A stretch of DNA of 28,177 nucleotides from JAYWAM01 sp043782425 (lineage in GTDB: Bacteria > Pseudomonadota > Gammaproteobacteria > Burkholderiales > Usitatibacteraceae), in NCBI GenBank assembly GCA_043782425.1, contig JAYWAM010000279.1, forward strand, positions 1 through 28,177, written 5' to 3'. Position 1 is the first letter of the stretch; the number at the start of each line of letters is the position of its first letter. The notes under the pieces were generated by a model that was given only the letters and a program-made list of their open reading frames with translations, was not told the DNA's origin and made no database searches. Of this stretch, positions 14,007-22,029 are shown one piece after another. Position numbers and translations under genes: made by a program.

Positions 14007-15536
14007 CTAGCGTTTGTTATCAACTTCAAAACGCAGCGCAACCCAATCACTGCCTTTGCGCAGTGTGCGGTTCAGGCGCACACGATAGTGCGCGCCGTGG
14101 CTGGCAAGCTCGAATACGTTGTGCCTGGCAAAATCGGCAAGTCGCAGCACCAGAAAATCGCGCTTGCCATCGTTGGCTCTTCCTGGCACATAAAGCGCCG
14201 CGACGCTAATGCCGACAGCGTTGGATTGTGAGGCTGATATAGTGGCTTGTGTAAGCGTAACCGGCAGCGGACGATAGCTCAGAATCTCCACGCCGAACAG
14301 CGTCTGTCCCTGGACGCGGTTGGTGAGTTTTCTGACTATGGTGGCGAGCGCCCAGGGCGCCGTGTTTGAAGCGCGCAGCGCGATGAGACTTTGCATCGGA
14401 ACGCGCTCGCCCGAAGGCCGGTCAATGAGCAGCCCGAACCCGGTGGAACTGTAGTCGTGCACCTTCCACACCGGCGGCAGGCGGTCTGCCTCGTCTGCAC
14501 TTGCATCTGCTTGGGTCAGAGCGCCGCCGCCAACGGCTTGCAGAATATTTTCCAGGCCGACCAGCACTTCCACCTCCTGGCCCGACGCCTGGATGCGCTC
14601 TTCAACGCGGTTTCCACTGTTGGCAAGAATCGCGTGATATAAGTGTTCGAGGCTAGACAGCAATGCCACATGTTCGCTGACGGGAAACTCGCTTTGACTG
14701 CCGCGCGCGCTGTAGCCGCGCCCATTGCGCAACTCGTTCTTCACCTCTTCGATCTGGGTGCGTAGCGCGTCGGCGCGCAGGTAACGGATGGTGTCACCCT
14801 GCACGCCCGGCACCATGACATGAAAGCCGGAATGCTCGGCAAGATCGACGTAGATCAGGTGCGAACGCGGCGCATACTCTGTTTCGAGTGCGTAATCACC
14901 GCACCAGTCTGACAGCCAGCCCTCGGCAATTTCGATACGCGCGCTCGATAGGCCGCCGGCGTTGATGACATCGAGCATCAAGGCGCGCAAATAGAGCGCA
15001 TGCACCGAAGGAAGGTTGCCGCCATCCGGCTCGAAGATATTGAGTCCGGTCTGATGAAAGCCTTCCTGCTCGGCAAAATAGTAGAGCGCATGCAACTCCG
15101 ACCATGATGTGCCTTTCAGTGTTTCGTGCAGGAAATAACTCCACTTAACCAGCCCGCCAAAATTCGCCGCCGCCAGCCCCGTGGCGCGCTGGAGTAGATC
15201 ACTATGCTGTCCTTTGTCCCGCCAGTCTTCATGGTTCATCACAAAGCGTTGAAATGCACTTGCCATGTACGAGTGAATGAGCTGCATCTGTTTGGCAAAT
15301 GCGTCGGTCTCATGTTTTTTATTTTCATCCGCGATGACGTTGAAATAAGCAGTAATCTCACGTCGCAACAGCATGCGAAAATGCGACTCGGCAGCGATGA
15401 GTTGCTCTAGCTTGTCGAGCGTGAAAGGACCTTCGCGGCTGCCCAGTACCGACAGAGCGCTTAGGATAGAGACGCTCTCCTTGGCATCTGAGAGCGAACG
15501 GATGTGCGCAATCGGGTGTCCGGACAGGGACATCAT
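14007..15536 (-). CDS. Large protein with C-terminal PilZ-like (c-di-GMP-binding) domain
   Basis: A 509-residue protein without signal peptide or membrane helix. About residues 1-300 are helical and unrecognised. A PilZ-like domain then starts with R310-V-E-E-R314 (the RxxxR motif) and strand EVEVLVGLENI, followed by D361-Y-S363-S-T-G366 (the DxSxxG motif). The two motifs are 46 residues apart, more than usual, because of an Ala/Asp-rich insert near 336-355. If both motifs act, the protein binds cyclic di-GMP. A second barrel-like part follows, up to LRFEVDNKR. Its start overlaps the end of the FimV-like gene by 4 nt, so the two are coupled; a role in controlling the FimV-like protein is an inference. 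Confidence 0.7.
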   Translation of the reverse strand: MMSLSGHPIAHIRSLSDAKESVSILSALSVLGSREGPFTLDKLEQLIAAESHFRMLLRREITAYFNVIADENKKHETDAFAKQMQLIHSYMASAFQRFVMNHEDWRDKGQHSDLLQRATGLAAANFGGLVKWSYFLHETLKGTSWSELHALYYFAEQEGFHQTGLNIFEPDGGNLPSVHALYLRALMLDVINAGGLSSARIEIAEGWLSDWCGDYALETEYAPRSHLIYVDLAEHSGFHVMVPGVQGDTIRYLRADALRTQIEEVKNELRNGRGYSARGSQSEFPVSEHVALLSSLEHLYHAILANSGNRVEERIQASGQEVEVLVGLENILQAVGGGALTQADASADEADRLPPVWKVHDYSSTGFGLLIDRPSGERVPMQSLIALRASNTAPWALATIVRKLTNRVQGQTLFGVEILSYRPLPVTLTQATISASQSNAVGISVAALYVPGRANDGKRDFLVLRLADFARHNVFELASHGAHYRVRLNRTLRKGSDWVALRFEVDNKR

Positions 15537-17488
15537 GCAGCGCTCATACTGGTTCCCGACAAATCCGCAGGTTCAACGCCGTGCTCGTCTAGCAGGCTGC
15601 TGCGCAACTCCACCATCAACACGTCGGAGGTGAGGTCCATAGGCGCGTTGAGCCAATTCTCCGACATCGGATCAAACTCGCGTTCATCGGGAAGGCCGAG
15701 CCGTCCCAGCGCCGCAGCGAACAAGGGATTGCTGGGATCCAGATCGCGTCCGATGTGCTGCACTTTGGCCCAGACATCGGCGCCGGAATGCAGGTCTCTG
15801 AACTTGGCGGCCAGTATGCAGAACTCCGGAGTCATACGTTCCAGGCGGTAAATTTCGATCAACGCCAGCCAGAAACGTAGTTGCGCCGGGCGCTCTTCGA
15901 GTGCGTAGGTGAGCAACTCGATGGCTTTCTGCACCTGCCCTTCTTCGTAATATAAGCGTGCTGCATCGATGATCGAATCTGCATCATTGACGCTGATACT
16001 TGCGTTGGCGATTTCTGCGTAGCGCTCTTCCATGTAGCGCAGACGGCGCTCGTGATCTTCTGCGCGGTTTTTAGCTCGGGCAAACTGTGTTTGCGATTCC
16101 TGGCGCGTATCCAGATCAAGCAGCGCCGGTATTTCTTCGTATGGCGAGTTGAGAGGGTATTCGGCGCTGGAAGGAGTTTCCGAGGAGGGAGCACGCCGCG
16201 TGTCGCGCGGCGGACCAGGTTGTGCAGCGCCGGGCTCAGGCTCGGTTGTGAGATCCGCATCGGGCGCATTAGCCCAGTCGGTAAATGGATTGGAAACATT
16301 CCCCTCGGCTACCTCTAGCTCGCCAGGCTCATTGGCACGCAGCATCAAGCGTAACAGCACACCGATGAGTAAAAGCGTAAAACCGGCCAGCAGCCAGACC
16401 CAGCTTTTCGTCCACCAGGCATCCTGCGCTGCGGGAGGAGCGATTTCGAGCGCCGTGGGCTTATTGTCGGGCTGCCGCGCAAGCGCTGCGGCGGGCTGTG
16501 TCGTTGGTGTGCTGTCAGGTGCGGCGATGACAGTGGCGGGCGGCTGTTCTGTAACAGGCGCCACCTCGCTCGGCGCTACGCGGGGCGGGGCGACCGTAGG
16601 CGCGGGGGCGGCGGGCGTTGGCGCCGCCGCCTGCGCACGCTGACTCAAGCTAAGTTGCATTTCACTGAGGCGCGCTTCAAGTTGCGTGATGGTATTTTTG
16701 AGCGCCTGTAGCGCCGCCCCCTGGTCATCCGCAAAGTAGGCGAGTTGTTTTTCACGTAAATTACGGCGCATGTCTTCGCTCACCCCGCGGCTGCGCGATA
16801 AATCCAAGTGCGCAGTCGATAGCTTGAGACGAAATTCACCCACTTCAGACCTGGGCGTACGCTCGGACATGCTGTTGGCCGCCGCGTTTGCTACTCCGTT
16901 TTCTGTTTTCGCGAGTCTGTCCGCAACTGGTTTGCCAGAGCTTGGCGTATCTGCTTTTACGGTTTTAAGCGCAGACGTTTTGGTGGGATCCGCCATCTTC
17001 TTGGTGCGAGAAGATTCAAACGTTGCCGCTACCGATGACGGCGCAACTGGAGCAATGCTGTTAGTTTTATTGGTTGGGACAGATGCGATTGAATCAAGCT
17101 GAAATGTGTAATCCCTGTGCGTTGGCGCTTGACCTTCGCATGCGGCGCGAATCTGAATTCGCGCGGAAGTATCGTTGATGGCCTCGACGCTGCGCACCAG
17201 TAAAACTTTACTGGTCAGCCTCTCGTCCAGCGCGAAACGCGCACTAGCCGGTGAGAGCGAGTTCTGGCTGGCGCTGCGGCGCAGCAACAAGGAAAAACAC
17301 GCCATATCGACATACTCACCGGCAGCGTTATCGAGCGTTATACGCAAATCAAGGGGTTGCCCGAGATAAGAGCGCACTTCCATCTCGCCCAGCGACAGTG
17401 CTGCGGCAGACTGAACACAAAACCCCAGCAGACTAGCAAAGAGGGCAGGGTAAGGAAGCGCAAAGCGTGCGTGGATTGCCTTGTTCAT
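15533..17488 (-). CDS. FimV/HubP-like polar or pilus-assembly protein
   Basis: A 651-residue FimV-like protein. In order: signal peptide (about 1-30), FimV N-terminal domain with LGEMEVRSYLGQPLDLRI at residues 33-50, a linker, and a conserved helical block near 216-283 (LKLSTAHLDLSRSRGVSEDM, then a coiled coil). A Pro/Ala-rich stretch (285-355) precedes a single membrane helix at about 363-382. The cytoplasmic part is acidic and ends in TPR-like repeats (YYEEGQVQKAIELLTYALEE). FimV proteins organise type IV pili, cell-pole sites or peptidoglycan attachment. It is shorter than Pseudomonas FimV (over 900 residues). No LysM domain is obvious. It is coupled to the PilZ-like gene and follows DUF4398 and DUF4124 genes. 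Confidence 0.85.
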   Translation of the reverse strand: MNKAIHARFALPYPALFASLLGFCVQSAAALSLGEMEVRSYLGQPLDLRITLDNAAGEYVDMACFSLLLRRSASQNSLSPASARFALDERLTSKVLLVRSVEAINDTSARIQIRAACEGQAPTHRDYTFQLDSIASVPTNKTNSIAPVAPSSVAATFESSRTKKMADPTKTSALKTVKADTPSSGKPVADRLAKTENGVANAAANSMSERTPRSEVGEFRLKLSTAHLDLSRSRGVSEDMRRNLREKQLAYFADDQGAALQALKNTITQLEARLSEMQLSLSQRAQAAAPTPAAPAPTVAPPRVAPSEVAPVTEQPPATVIAAPDSTPTTQPAAALARQPDNKPTALEIAPPAAQDAWWTKSWVWLLAGFTLLLIGVLLRLMLRANEPGELEVAEGNVSNPFTDWANAPDADLTTEPEPGAAQPGPPRDTRRAPSSETPSSAEYPLNSPYEEIPALLDLDTRQESQTQFARAKNRAEDHERRLRYMEERYAEIANASISVNDADSIIDAARLYYEEGQVQKAIELLTYALEERPAQLRFWLALIEIYRLERMTPEFCILAAKFRDLHSGADVWAKVQHIGRDLDPSNPLFAAALGRLGLPDEREFDPMSENWLNAPMDLTSDVLMVELRSSLLDEHGVEPADLSGTSMSAA

Positions 17489-17564
17489 GGAAAAACTTCG
17501 CGCTCATGGTAGTTGTTGCGTGGCCCGCGCCAAGGGGGCATAGTTTTGCAATTAGAGCGCTGAT

Positions 17565-18044
17565 TTATTTACACGCGTCGGCCATGATTTTCTGTGTGCG
17601 CTCCAGTTCTTTTGCGCGCTGATCGTCGTCCAGAAAAGTGCGCTCACCATTGGCATCGGTGCGCGATATACGTATGCCCGATTCCAGCGACTTGACGTAT
17701 CCCTTGGCTTCGTCGCAGCGTTCCTGTTTCTGCAAGGCGACCTTGGCGGCATCCTCATCTTTCTTGGCTTTCTCCGCCTCCTCAATACGGCGCTTGTTAA
17801 ATTCCTTGTTCTTATCCGGCGCTTTTTCCGCAGCAGGTTTTTCGCCTGTCGCAGCGGGCGCCGCCGCCGTTGATGATGAAGAGGAGGATGTCAGGCGCTG
17901 CGGAACCGTTGTAGTTTCGCTGGGCGCTGGCGGCTGGTCGGAATATTGCACCTTGCCTGCCTTGTCTACCCACTTGTAAACCTGGGCGTGAGCGAGCGGC
18001 GCAATAAGCGCGAACGCGAGCGTGTAAAGTATGACTCTTTTCAT
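17565..18044 (-). CDS. DUF4124-domain exported protein
   Basis: From the ATG at 18044 the product is 159 residues; the longer open frame above it runs into the neighbouring gene and is not protein-like. A signal peptide (MKRVILYTLAFALIAPLAHA) is followed at once by the DUF4124 motif VYKWVDKAGKVQYSDQPP. A Ser/Thr/Ala linker leads to a Lys/Glu-rich helix (near 85-125) and a C-terminal part with two cysteines, CDEAKGYVKSLESGIRISR and ADACK, which could form a disulphide. It is a periplasmic protein of unknown function. It starts 7 nt after the DUF4398-like gene ends and lies upstream of the FimV-like gene. Confidence 0.88.
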   Translation of the reverse strand: MKRVILYTLAFALIAPLAHAQVYKWVDKAGKVQYSDQPPAPSETTTVPQRLTSSSSSSTAAAPAATGEKPAAEKAPDKNKEFNKRRIEEAEKAKKDEDAAKVALQKQERCDEAKGYVKSLESGIRISRTDANGERTFLDDDQRAKELERTQKIMADACK

Positions 18045-18051
18045 ATAAACC

Positions 18052-18444
18052 TCACTTTGTCGTGATGGACTCCCTGACGGGAGGATAAGCTTTTTGCGCA
18101 AGTCCCAGGTTAGCCAGAACGCGCGCCTCGTTTGCCAGCTTGATTGTCGCGCTGCTATCGAAACGCCGCGCGGCATCTTGAGCCAGTGTAAACACTTCAG
18201 CAGCTCGCGCCCATAGCGCTTTTTGCTGGCGCGCGTCTGCAACTGCTTTTTCTGCACTTACCAAGGCCGCACTTGCTGTTGCTGAAAGCGCGGGTGTTGC
18301 CTTGGTAACGTCTAACTGCTCAGAAACCGGTACAGGCAGCGATATTTTTTTCTGCGGCGCGTCTACAGTAGTGCAGCCAGCCAGCGCCACAATAAAATGT
18401 AGCGCGACCAATTTCGGCCAATATCGTCTGTCAGACAGCTTCAA
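18052..18444 (-). CDS. DUF4398-like lipoprotein
   Basis: A small lipoprotein, 130 residues from the TTG at 18444. The lipobox VALAGC follows a short hydrophobic run (LVALHFIVALAG). The mature part is helical and Ala-rich (ALVSAEKAVADARQQKALWA, FTLAQDAARRFDSSATIKLA), with spacing like DUF4398 outer-membrane-associated proteins. The open frame runs up to 18723 with no protein-like features, so I chose an internal start. TTG at 18444 and another TTG at 18456 both give a sensible signal peptide, and neither has a clear Shine-Dalgarno site. It leads the DUF4124-FimV-PilZ group. Confidence 0.6.
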   Translation of the reverse strand: MKLSDRRYWPKLVALHFIVALAGCTTVDAPQKKISLPVPVSEQLDVTKATPALSATASAALVSAEKAVADARQQKALWARAAEVFTLAQDAARRFDSSATIKLANEARVLANLGLAQKAYPPVRESITTK

Positions 18445-18768
18445 GGGCAAGGAGATCAACTTAAAAAACGCCTGAAATAAATTTACCGTCAATGGGTTGC
18501 ATGGCTTTTCTCGACTGGATGTAACGTTAGCGGCAAAAGCCGTCGGCGTCAATGGAATAGATCGCAAGCTGTGCAATGCTACTTTGCCTGATCGCCGTCG
18601 TAACCCCAAATCGACACGCGCCTGCCCGGTGCGTAAACTGTAAAGAAGCTCCCCGACATCACGGCTTTGAAATGCAAAATCGGTGGCCTGTAGCACAACC
18701 TCAAAGAGGATTGGCTCAGGCATGAATCATCAGTTTTTCTAAACAGCCACCTAATCAGGCGCTGCACT

Positions 18769-19041
18769 ATGACAACGACATCTGACGACGACTATGAGAA
18801 GTTCCGCGCCTTTCAGGAACGCTCGGCGGCCGAATCTCTTCGTTCTTGGTTAGAGTTTGAAGGAGTGCCTTCGTATGTTCAGCCGTGTACTTTAGCGAGC
18901 GGGCTGGAAGCCGACTTTGTTGTCTTCGTCACCAAAAAACTCGCTCATCGCGCTCGCTGGATTGTTGCGCAGTTACCACCGAGCGATGTCGAGCTTGAGT
19001 TCCTTGCTACCGGCAGGCTCCCTGGGCAAGAAGAGAAGTAA
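18769..19041 (+). CDS. Small protein, DUF2007-like
   Basis: A 90-residue soluble protein. The pattern AESLRSWLEFEGVPSYVQ, then an exposed loop, then ADFVVFVTKKLAHRARWIVA resembles DUF2007 proteins, thought to be small signal-transducing or regulatory proteins that resemble a ferredoxin-like half. The N-terminus is acidic. No strong Shine-Dalgarno site is seen. A hairpin repeat lies just after the stop and then the guaB promoter, so it is probably transcribed apart from guaB. Family assignment is by pattern only. Confidence 0.6.
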   Translation: MTTTSDDDYEKFRAFQERSAAESLRSWLEFEGVPSYVQPCTLASGLEADFVVFVTKKLAHRARWIVAQLPPSDVELEFLATGRLPGQEEK

Positions 19042-19053
19042 GAGCTTTTTACG

Positions 19054-19135
19054 CGTAGGGCGGACTTGTCCGCCAAACCATCATTGCCGTAACCGCACTC
19101 GCTAGGCATAAAGTGGCGGACAAGTCCGCCCTACG
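19054..19135. repeat. 82-bp double-hairpin intergenic repeat, copy 2
   Basis: The same 20-bp arms as copy 1 (GTAGGGCGGACTTGTCCGCC at 19055-19074 and its reverse complement at 19115-19134) enclose a 40-bp centre that is unlike that of copy 1 except for a short CAAACCATC next to the left arm. It lies between the DUF2007-like gene and the guaB promoter and may act as a transcription barrier. Confidence 0.9.
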
Positions 19136-19167
19136 CCCTAGCCTGCACCAGCTTTGCCAACGCGACT

Positions 19168-19196
19168 TTGCGGCCCGCCGGGCGAGCGCGTATAAT
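19168..19196 (+). promoter_or_regulatory. Strong sigma-70 promoter of guaB
   Basis: -35 TTGCGG (19168-19173), a 17-nt spacer and a consensus -10 TATAAT (19191-19196). The expected start is near 19203, giving a leader of about 20 nt with GGGGT before the ATG at 19222. It likely drives guaB and perhaps the two genes behind it. Confidence 0.75.
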
Positions 19197-19221
19197 GCTG
19201 CTTTTGTCGGGGTATAAAATT

Positions 19222-20682
19222 ATGCGGGTTACCCAAAAAGCCCTCACCTTTGACGATGTTCTACTCGTCCCAGCTTATTCCACTGTCCTGCCGCGCGATG
19301 TCGATCTGACTACGCGCCTCACTCAAAATATCTTTCTCAAGCTGCCGGTGCTCTCTGCGGCGATGGATACCGTTACCGAAGCGCGCCTTGCTATCGCTTT
19401 AGCGCAAGAGGGCGGCATCGGCATAGTGCATAAGAATATGTCGGCGCGCGCACAGGCGGCTGAGGTTTCCAAGGTCAAGCGCTTCGAAAGCGGTGTGGTG
19501 AAAGATCCGGTGACGGTATCGCCTGGCATGTCGGTGCGTGAAGTGATTGCGCTGACGCGCAAACATAATATTTCCGGCCTGCCGGTGTTAGACGGCAAAA
19601 AAGTCGTTGGCATAGTTACAAATCGCGACCTGCGCTTTGAAACCGAGCTCGACCAGCCGGTAAAAAATGTCATGACGCCCAAGTCGCGCCTGGTGACGGT
19701 GAAGGAAGGCGCGACGCGTGAAGAGGCTTTGGAATTGATGCACAAATTTCGTCTCGAGCGCGTGCTGGTGGTCAACAAGGCTTACGAGCTGCGCGGGCTC
19801 ATTACGGTAAAGGATGTCCTCAAGTCGAGCGAGCACCCCAACGCCAGCAAGGACGATATGGGCCGCCTGCGTGTCGGCGCGGCGGTGAGTATCGGTTCGG
19901 GTGAAGAGGAGCGCGTTGATCTGCTGGCCGAAGCCGGCGTTGACGTGCTGGTGGTCGACACCGCGCACGGGCACTCCAAAAACGTGCTTAATCGCATCAA
20001 GTGGATCAAGAAGCGCTACCCCAAGCTCGATGTAATAGGCGGTAACGTCGCGACCAAAGCCGGTGCGCTTGCTTTGGTCGATCACGGCGCCGATTGCGTC
20101 AAGGTGGGCATAGGCCCAGGCTCGATTTGCACCACACGCATCGTGGTGGGCGTAGGCGTGCCTCAGATCACGGCCATCGTCAACGTTGCCGAGGCGCTGG
20201 AGGGCAAAGGCATCCCCTGCATCGCCGACGGCGGCATTCGTTATTCGGGCGATGTGGCCAAAGCCGTCGCGGCCGGCGCATCGTGCGTGATGCTCGGCAG
20301 TATGTTCGCCGGCACCGAAGAGGCGCCAGGAGATATCGAGTTGTATCAAGGCCGCTCGTACAAATCCTATCGCGGCATGGGCTCAGTAGGCGCCATGCAA
20401 AAAGGCTCGGCTGATCGCTATTTCCAGGATCCGCAAAACAACTCGGACAAATTCGTCCCCGAGGGCATCGAGGGCCGCGTCCCCTATAAAGGCAGCATGG
20501 TCAATGTGCTGCACCAGATCAAGGGCGGGCTACAGGCGAGCATGGGCTACTTGGGCTGCTCGACCATTGCCGAGGTGCACGCCAAAGCCGAGTTCGTCGA
20601 AATTACCTCGGCAGGCATTCGTGAATCGCACGTTCACGATGTACAGATCACCAAGGAAGCGCCCAACTACCACGTCGATTGA
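19222..20682 (+). CDS. guaB: Inosine-5'-monophosphate dehydrogenase
   Basis: A 486-residue enzyme that oxidises IMP to XMP with NAD+, the committed step to GMP. The ATG at 19222 gives the family length; the open frame upstream overlaps the promoter. The barrel begins with ALTFDDVLLVPAYS (7-20). A CBS pair occupies about 95-205. The catalytic loop is GIGPGSICTTR at 297-306 with Cys303, and the flap motif is YRGMGSVGAMQKGSADRYF. All key residues are present. It is followed by an MFS gene and then guaA, the next enzyme of the pathway. Confidence 0.98.
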   Translation: MRVTQKALTFDDVLLVPAYSTVLPRDVDLTTRLTQNIFLKLPVLSAAMDTVTEARLAIALAQEGGIGIVHKNMSARAQAAEVSKVKRFESGVVKDPVTVSPGMSVREVIALTRKHNISGLPVLDGKKVVGIVTNRDLRFETELDQPVKNVMTPKSRLVTVKEGATREEALELMHKFRLERVLVVNKAYELRGLITVKDVLKSSEHPNASKDDMGRLRVGAAVSIGSGEEERVDLLAEAGVDVLVVDTAHGHSKNVLNRIKWIKKRYPKLDVIGGNVATKAGALALVDHGADCVKVGIGPGSICTTRIVVGVGVPQITAIVNVAEALEGKGIPCIADGGIRYSGDVAKAVAAGASCVMLGSMFAGTEEAPGDIELYQGRSYKSYRGMGSVGAMQKGSADRYFQDPQNNSDKFVPEGIEGRVPYKGSMVNVLHQIKGGLQASMGYLGCSTIAEVHAKAEFVEITSAGIRESHVHDVQITKEAPNYHVD

Positions 20683-20709
20683 GATCACCGGCGCGAAAGA
20701 ATACAGCCC

Positions 20710-21990
20710 ATGCCGGATCAATCCCCCACCGCAAACGCCGCGCATAACGCAGCCGTTTCTGCGCGTCCGTCTGGCCTTAACTTTATTCTTGTTTGTGTTT
20801 TTATCGACATGCTCGGCATCGGGCTGGCGGTTCCCGTGTTGCCGATACTGGTGGGCGAATTTGTCGAGGGGCGCGATTTGCAGGCCTATTGGTTTGGCGT
20901 GCTGGTCACGGTTTTCGGTTTGATGCAGTTCATTTTTATGCCGCTGCTGGGCGCCATCAGTGATCGTGTCGGACGGCGCCCGGTGATGATGTTCTCGATT
21001 ATTGGCATAGGCGTCAATTTTTTGGTGACGGCGTGGGCGCCAAATTTATGGGTGCTGCTACTGGGGCGCGTCATCGGCGGCATGTCCTCGGCGAGCATAT
21101 CGGTGGCCAGCGCCTACGCTTCTGATGTTTCTACGCCGGAGAACCGCGCAAAAAGTTTCGGCAAAATAGGTGCGGCGTTCGGGTTGGGTTTTATCTGCGG
21201 CCCCATGATAGGCGGTTTGTTGGGCGGGGTTGATCTGCATCTGCCGTTTTATGTGGCAGCGGGGCTTTCCGCAGCCAATGCGATTTACGGCTACTTTTTT
21301 GTACCCGAATCGTTGCCCAAAGAAAGACGCGCCACTTTTTCGATAGCCAAAGCCAATCCGTTTTCCGCGCTCGCCCGTCTGGTGGTGCGTCGCGATATTC
21401 GCGGCTTGGTGGTGGTGTTTAGCCTGGTCACCTTTGCGCAGGTGTTGCTACAGACCACCTGGGTGCTTTACACCCATTTCCGTTTCGGCTGGGGACCGCG
21501 TGAAAATGGCTTTGCGCTGTTCTGTGTCGGCCTCGCCTCTGCCGTGGTGCAGGCGGGAATGTTGGGATGGTTGCTGAAGCGCTTGGGTGAAGTGAGGCTC
21601 TCGCTGCTGGGACTGGTCTCAGGCGCCATTGTTTTTGTTCTCTACGGCCTCGCCACGCAAGGGTGGATGATGTATGTGTTGATTCTCTGCAATCTGCTGG
21701 CCTTCGCTGCGGGGCCGGCGTTGCAAGGCATTGTTTCCAAGTCCACCGACGCGCGCGCGCAGGGCGCGCTGATGGGCTCGTTGCAAGCAATCGGCAGCCT
21801 GGCCATCGTGATTATGCCGGCCATAGGCACATCATTGCTCGCTGCGGTCAGCCATTTTCCCGCCAACGATTGGCGCATCGGCGCGACTTTTTTCCTCAGC
21901 GCGTTATTGCAGATCATTGCCCTGTTTGTGGCATGGCGTTTTTTTGCCAAGCATCGCTTGTCTGCGGCCTCCACAATCACCACCACCTAA
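20710..21990 (+). CDS. TetA-type MFS drug/metabolite efflux transporter
   Basis: A 426-residue major facilitator with 12 hydrophobic helices. The first helix (FILVCVFIDMLGIGLAVPVLP) and the loop GAISDRVGRRPVMMF, the MFS motif A between helices 2 and 3, are typical of the TCR/Tet (DHA1) subgroup. The sequence FVPESLPKERR after helix 6 is also a subgroup hallmark. The N-terminal 20 residues are polar and precede helix 1. Substrate cannot be told; tetracycline resistance should not be assumed. It lies 27 bp after guaB and 39 bp before guaA, which suggests cotranscription. Export of a purine-like compound would fit the position but is only a guess. Confidence 0.88.
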   Translation: MPDQSPTANAAHNAAVSARPSGLNFILVCVFIDMLGIGLAVPVLPILVGEFVEGRDLQAYWFGVLVTVFGLMQFIFMPLLGAISDRVGRRPVMMFSIIGIGVNFLVTAWAPNLWVLLLGRVIGGMSSASISVASAYASDVSTPENRAKSFGKIGAAFGLGFICGPMIGGLLGGVDLHLPFYVAAGLSAANAIYGYFFVPESLPKERRATFSIAKANPFSALARLVVRRDIRGLVVVFSLVTFAQVLLQTTWVLYTHFRFGWGPRENGFALFCVGLASAVVQAGMLGWLLKRLGEVRLSLLGLVSGAIVFVLYGLATQGWMMYVLILCNLLAFAAGPALQGIVSKSTDARAQGALMGSLQAIGSLAIVIMPAIGTSLLAAVSHFPANDWRIGATFFLSALLQIIALFVAWRFFAKHRLSAASTITTT

Positions 21991-22029
21991 TCGCAGCAAA
22001 CCTGATTTCCTTTCTTACCCGAGACTTTC

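Noticed and set aside
19588..20349. 253-codon minus-strand frame inside guaB
   Set aside because: Antisense shadow of the strongly conserved IMP dehydrogenase catalytic domain; His/Asp-rich composition and no ribosome-binding site.
20710..21990. Calling the MFS gene a tetracycline resistance determinant
   Set aside because: Motif A and the TCR/Tet pattern are shared by many exporters of unknown substrate; nothing in the sequence fixes tetracycline.
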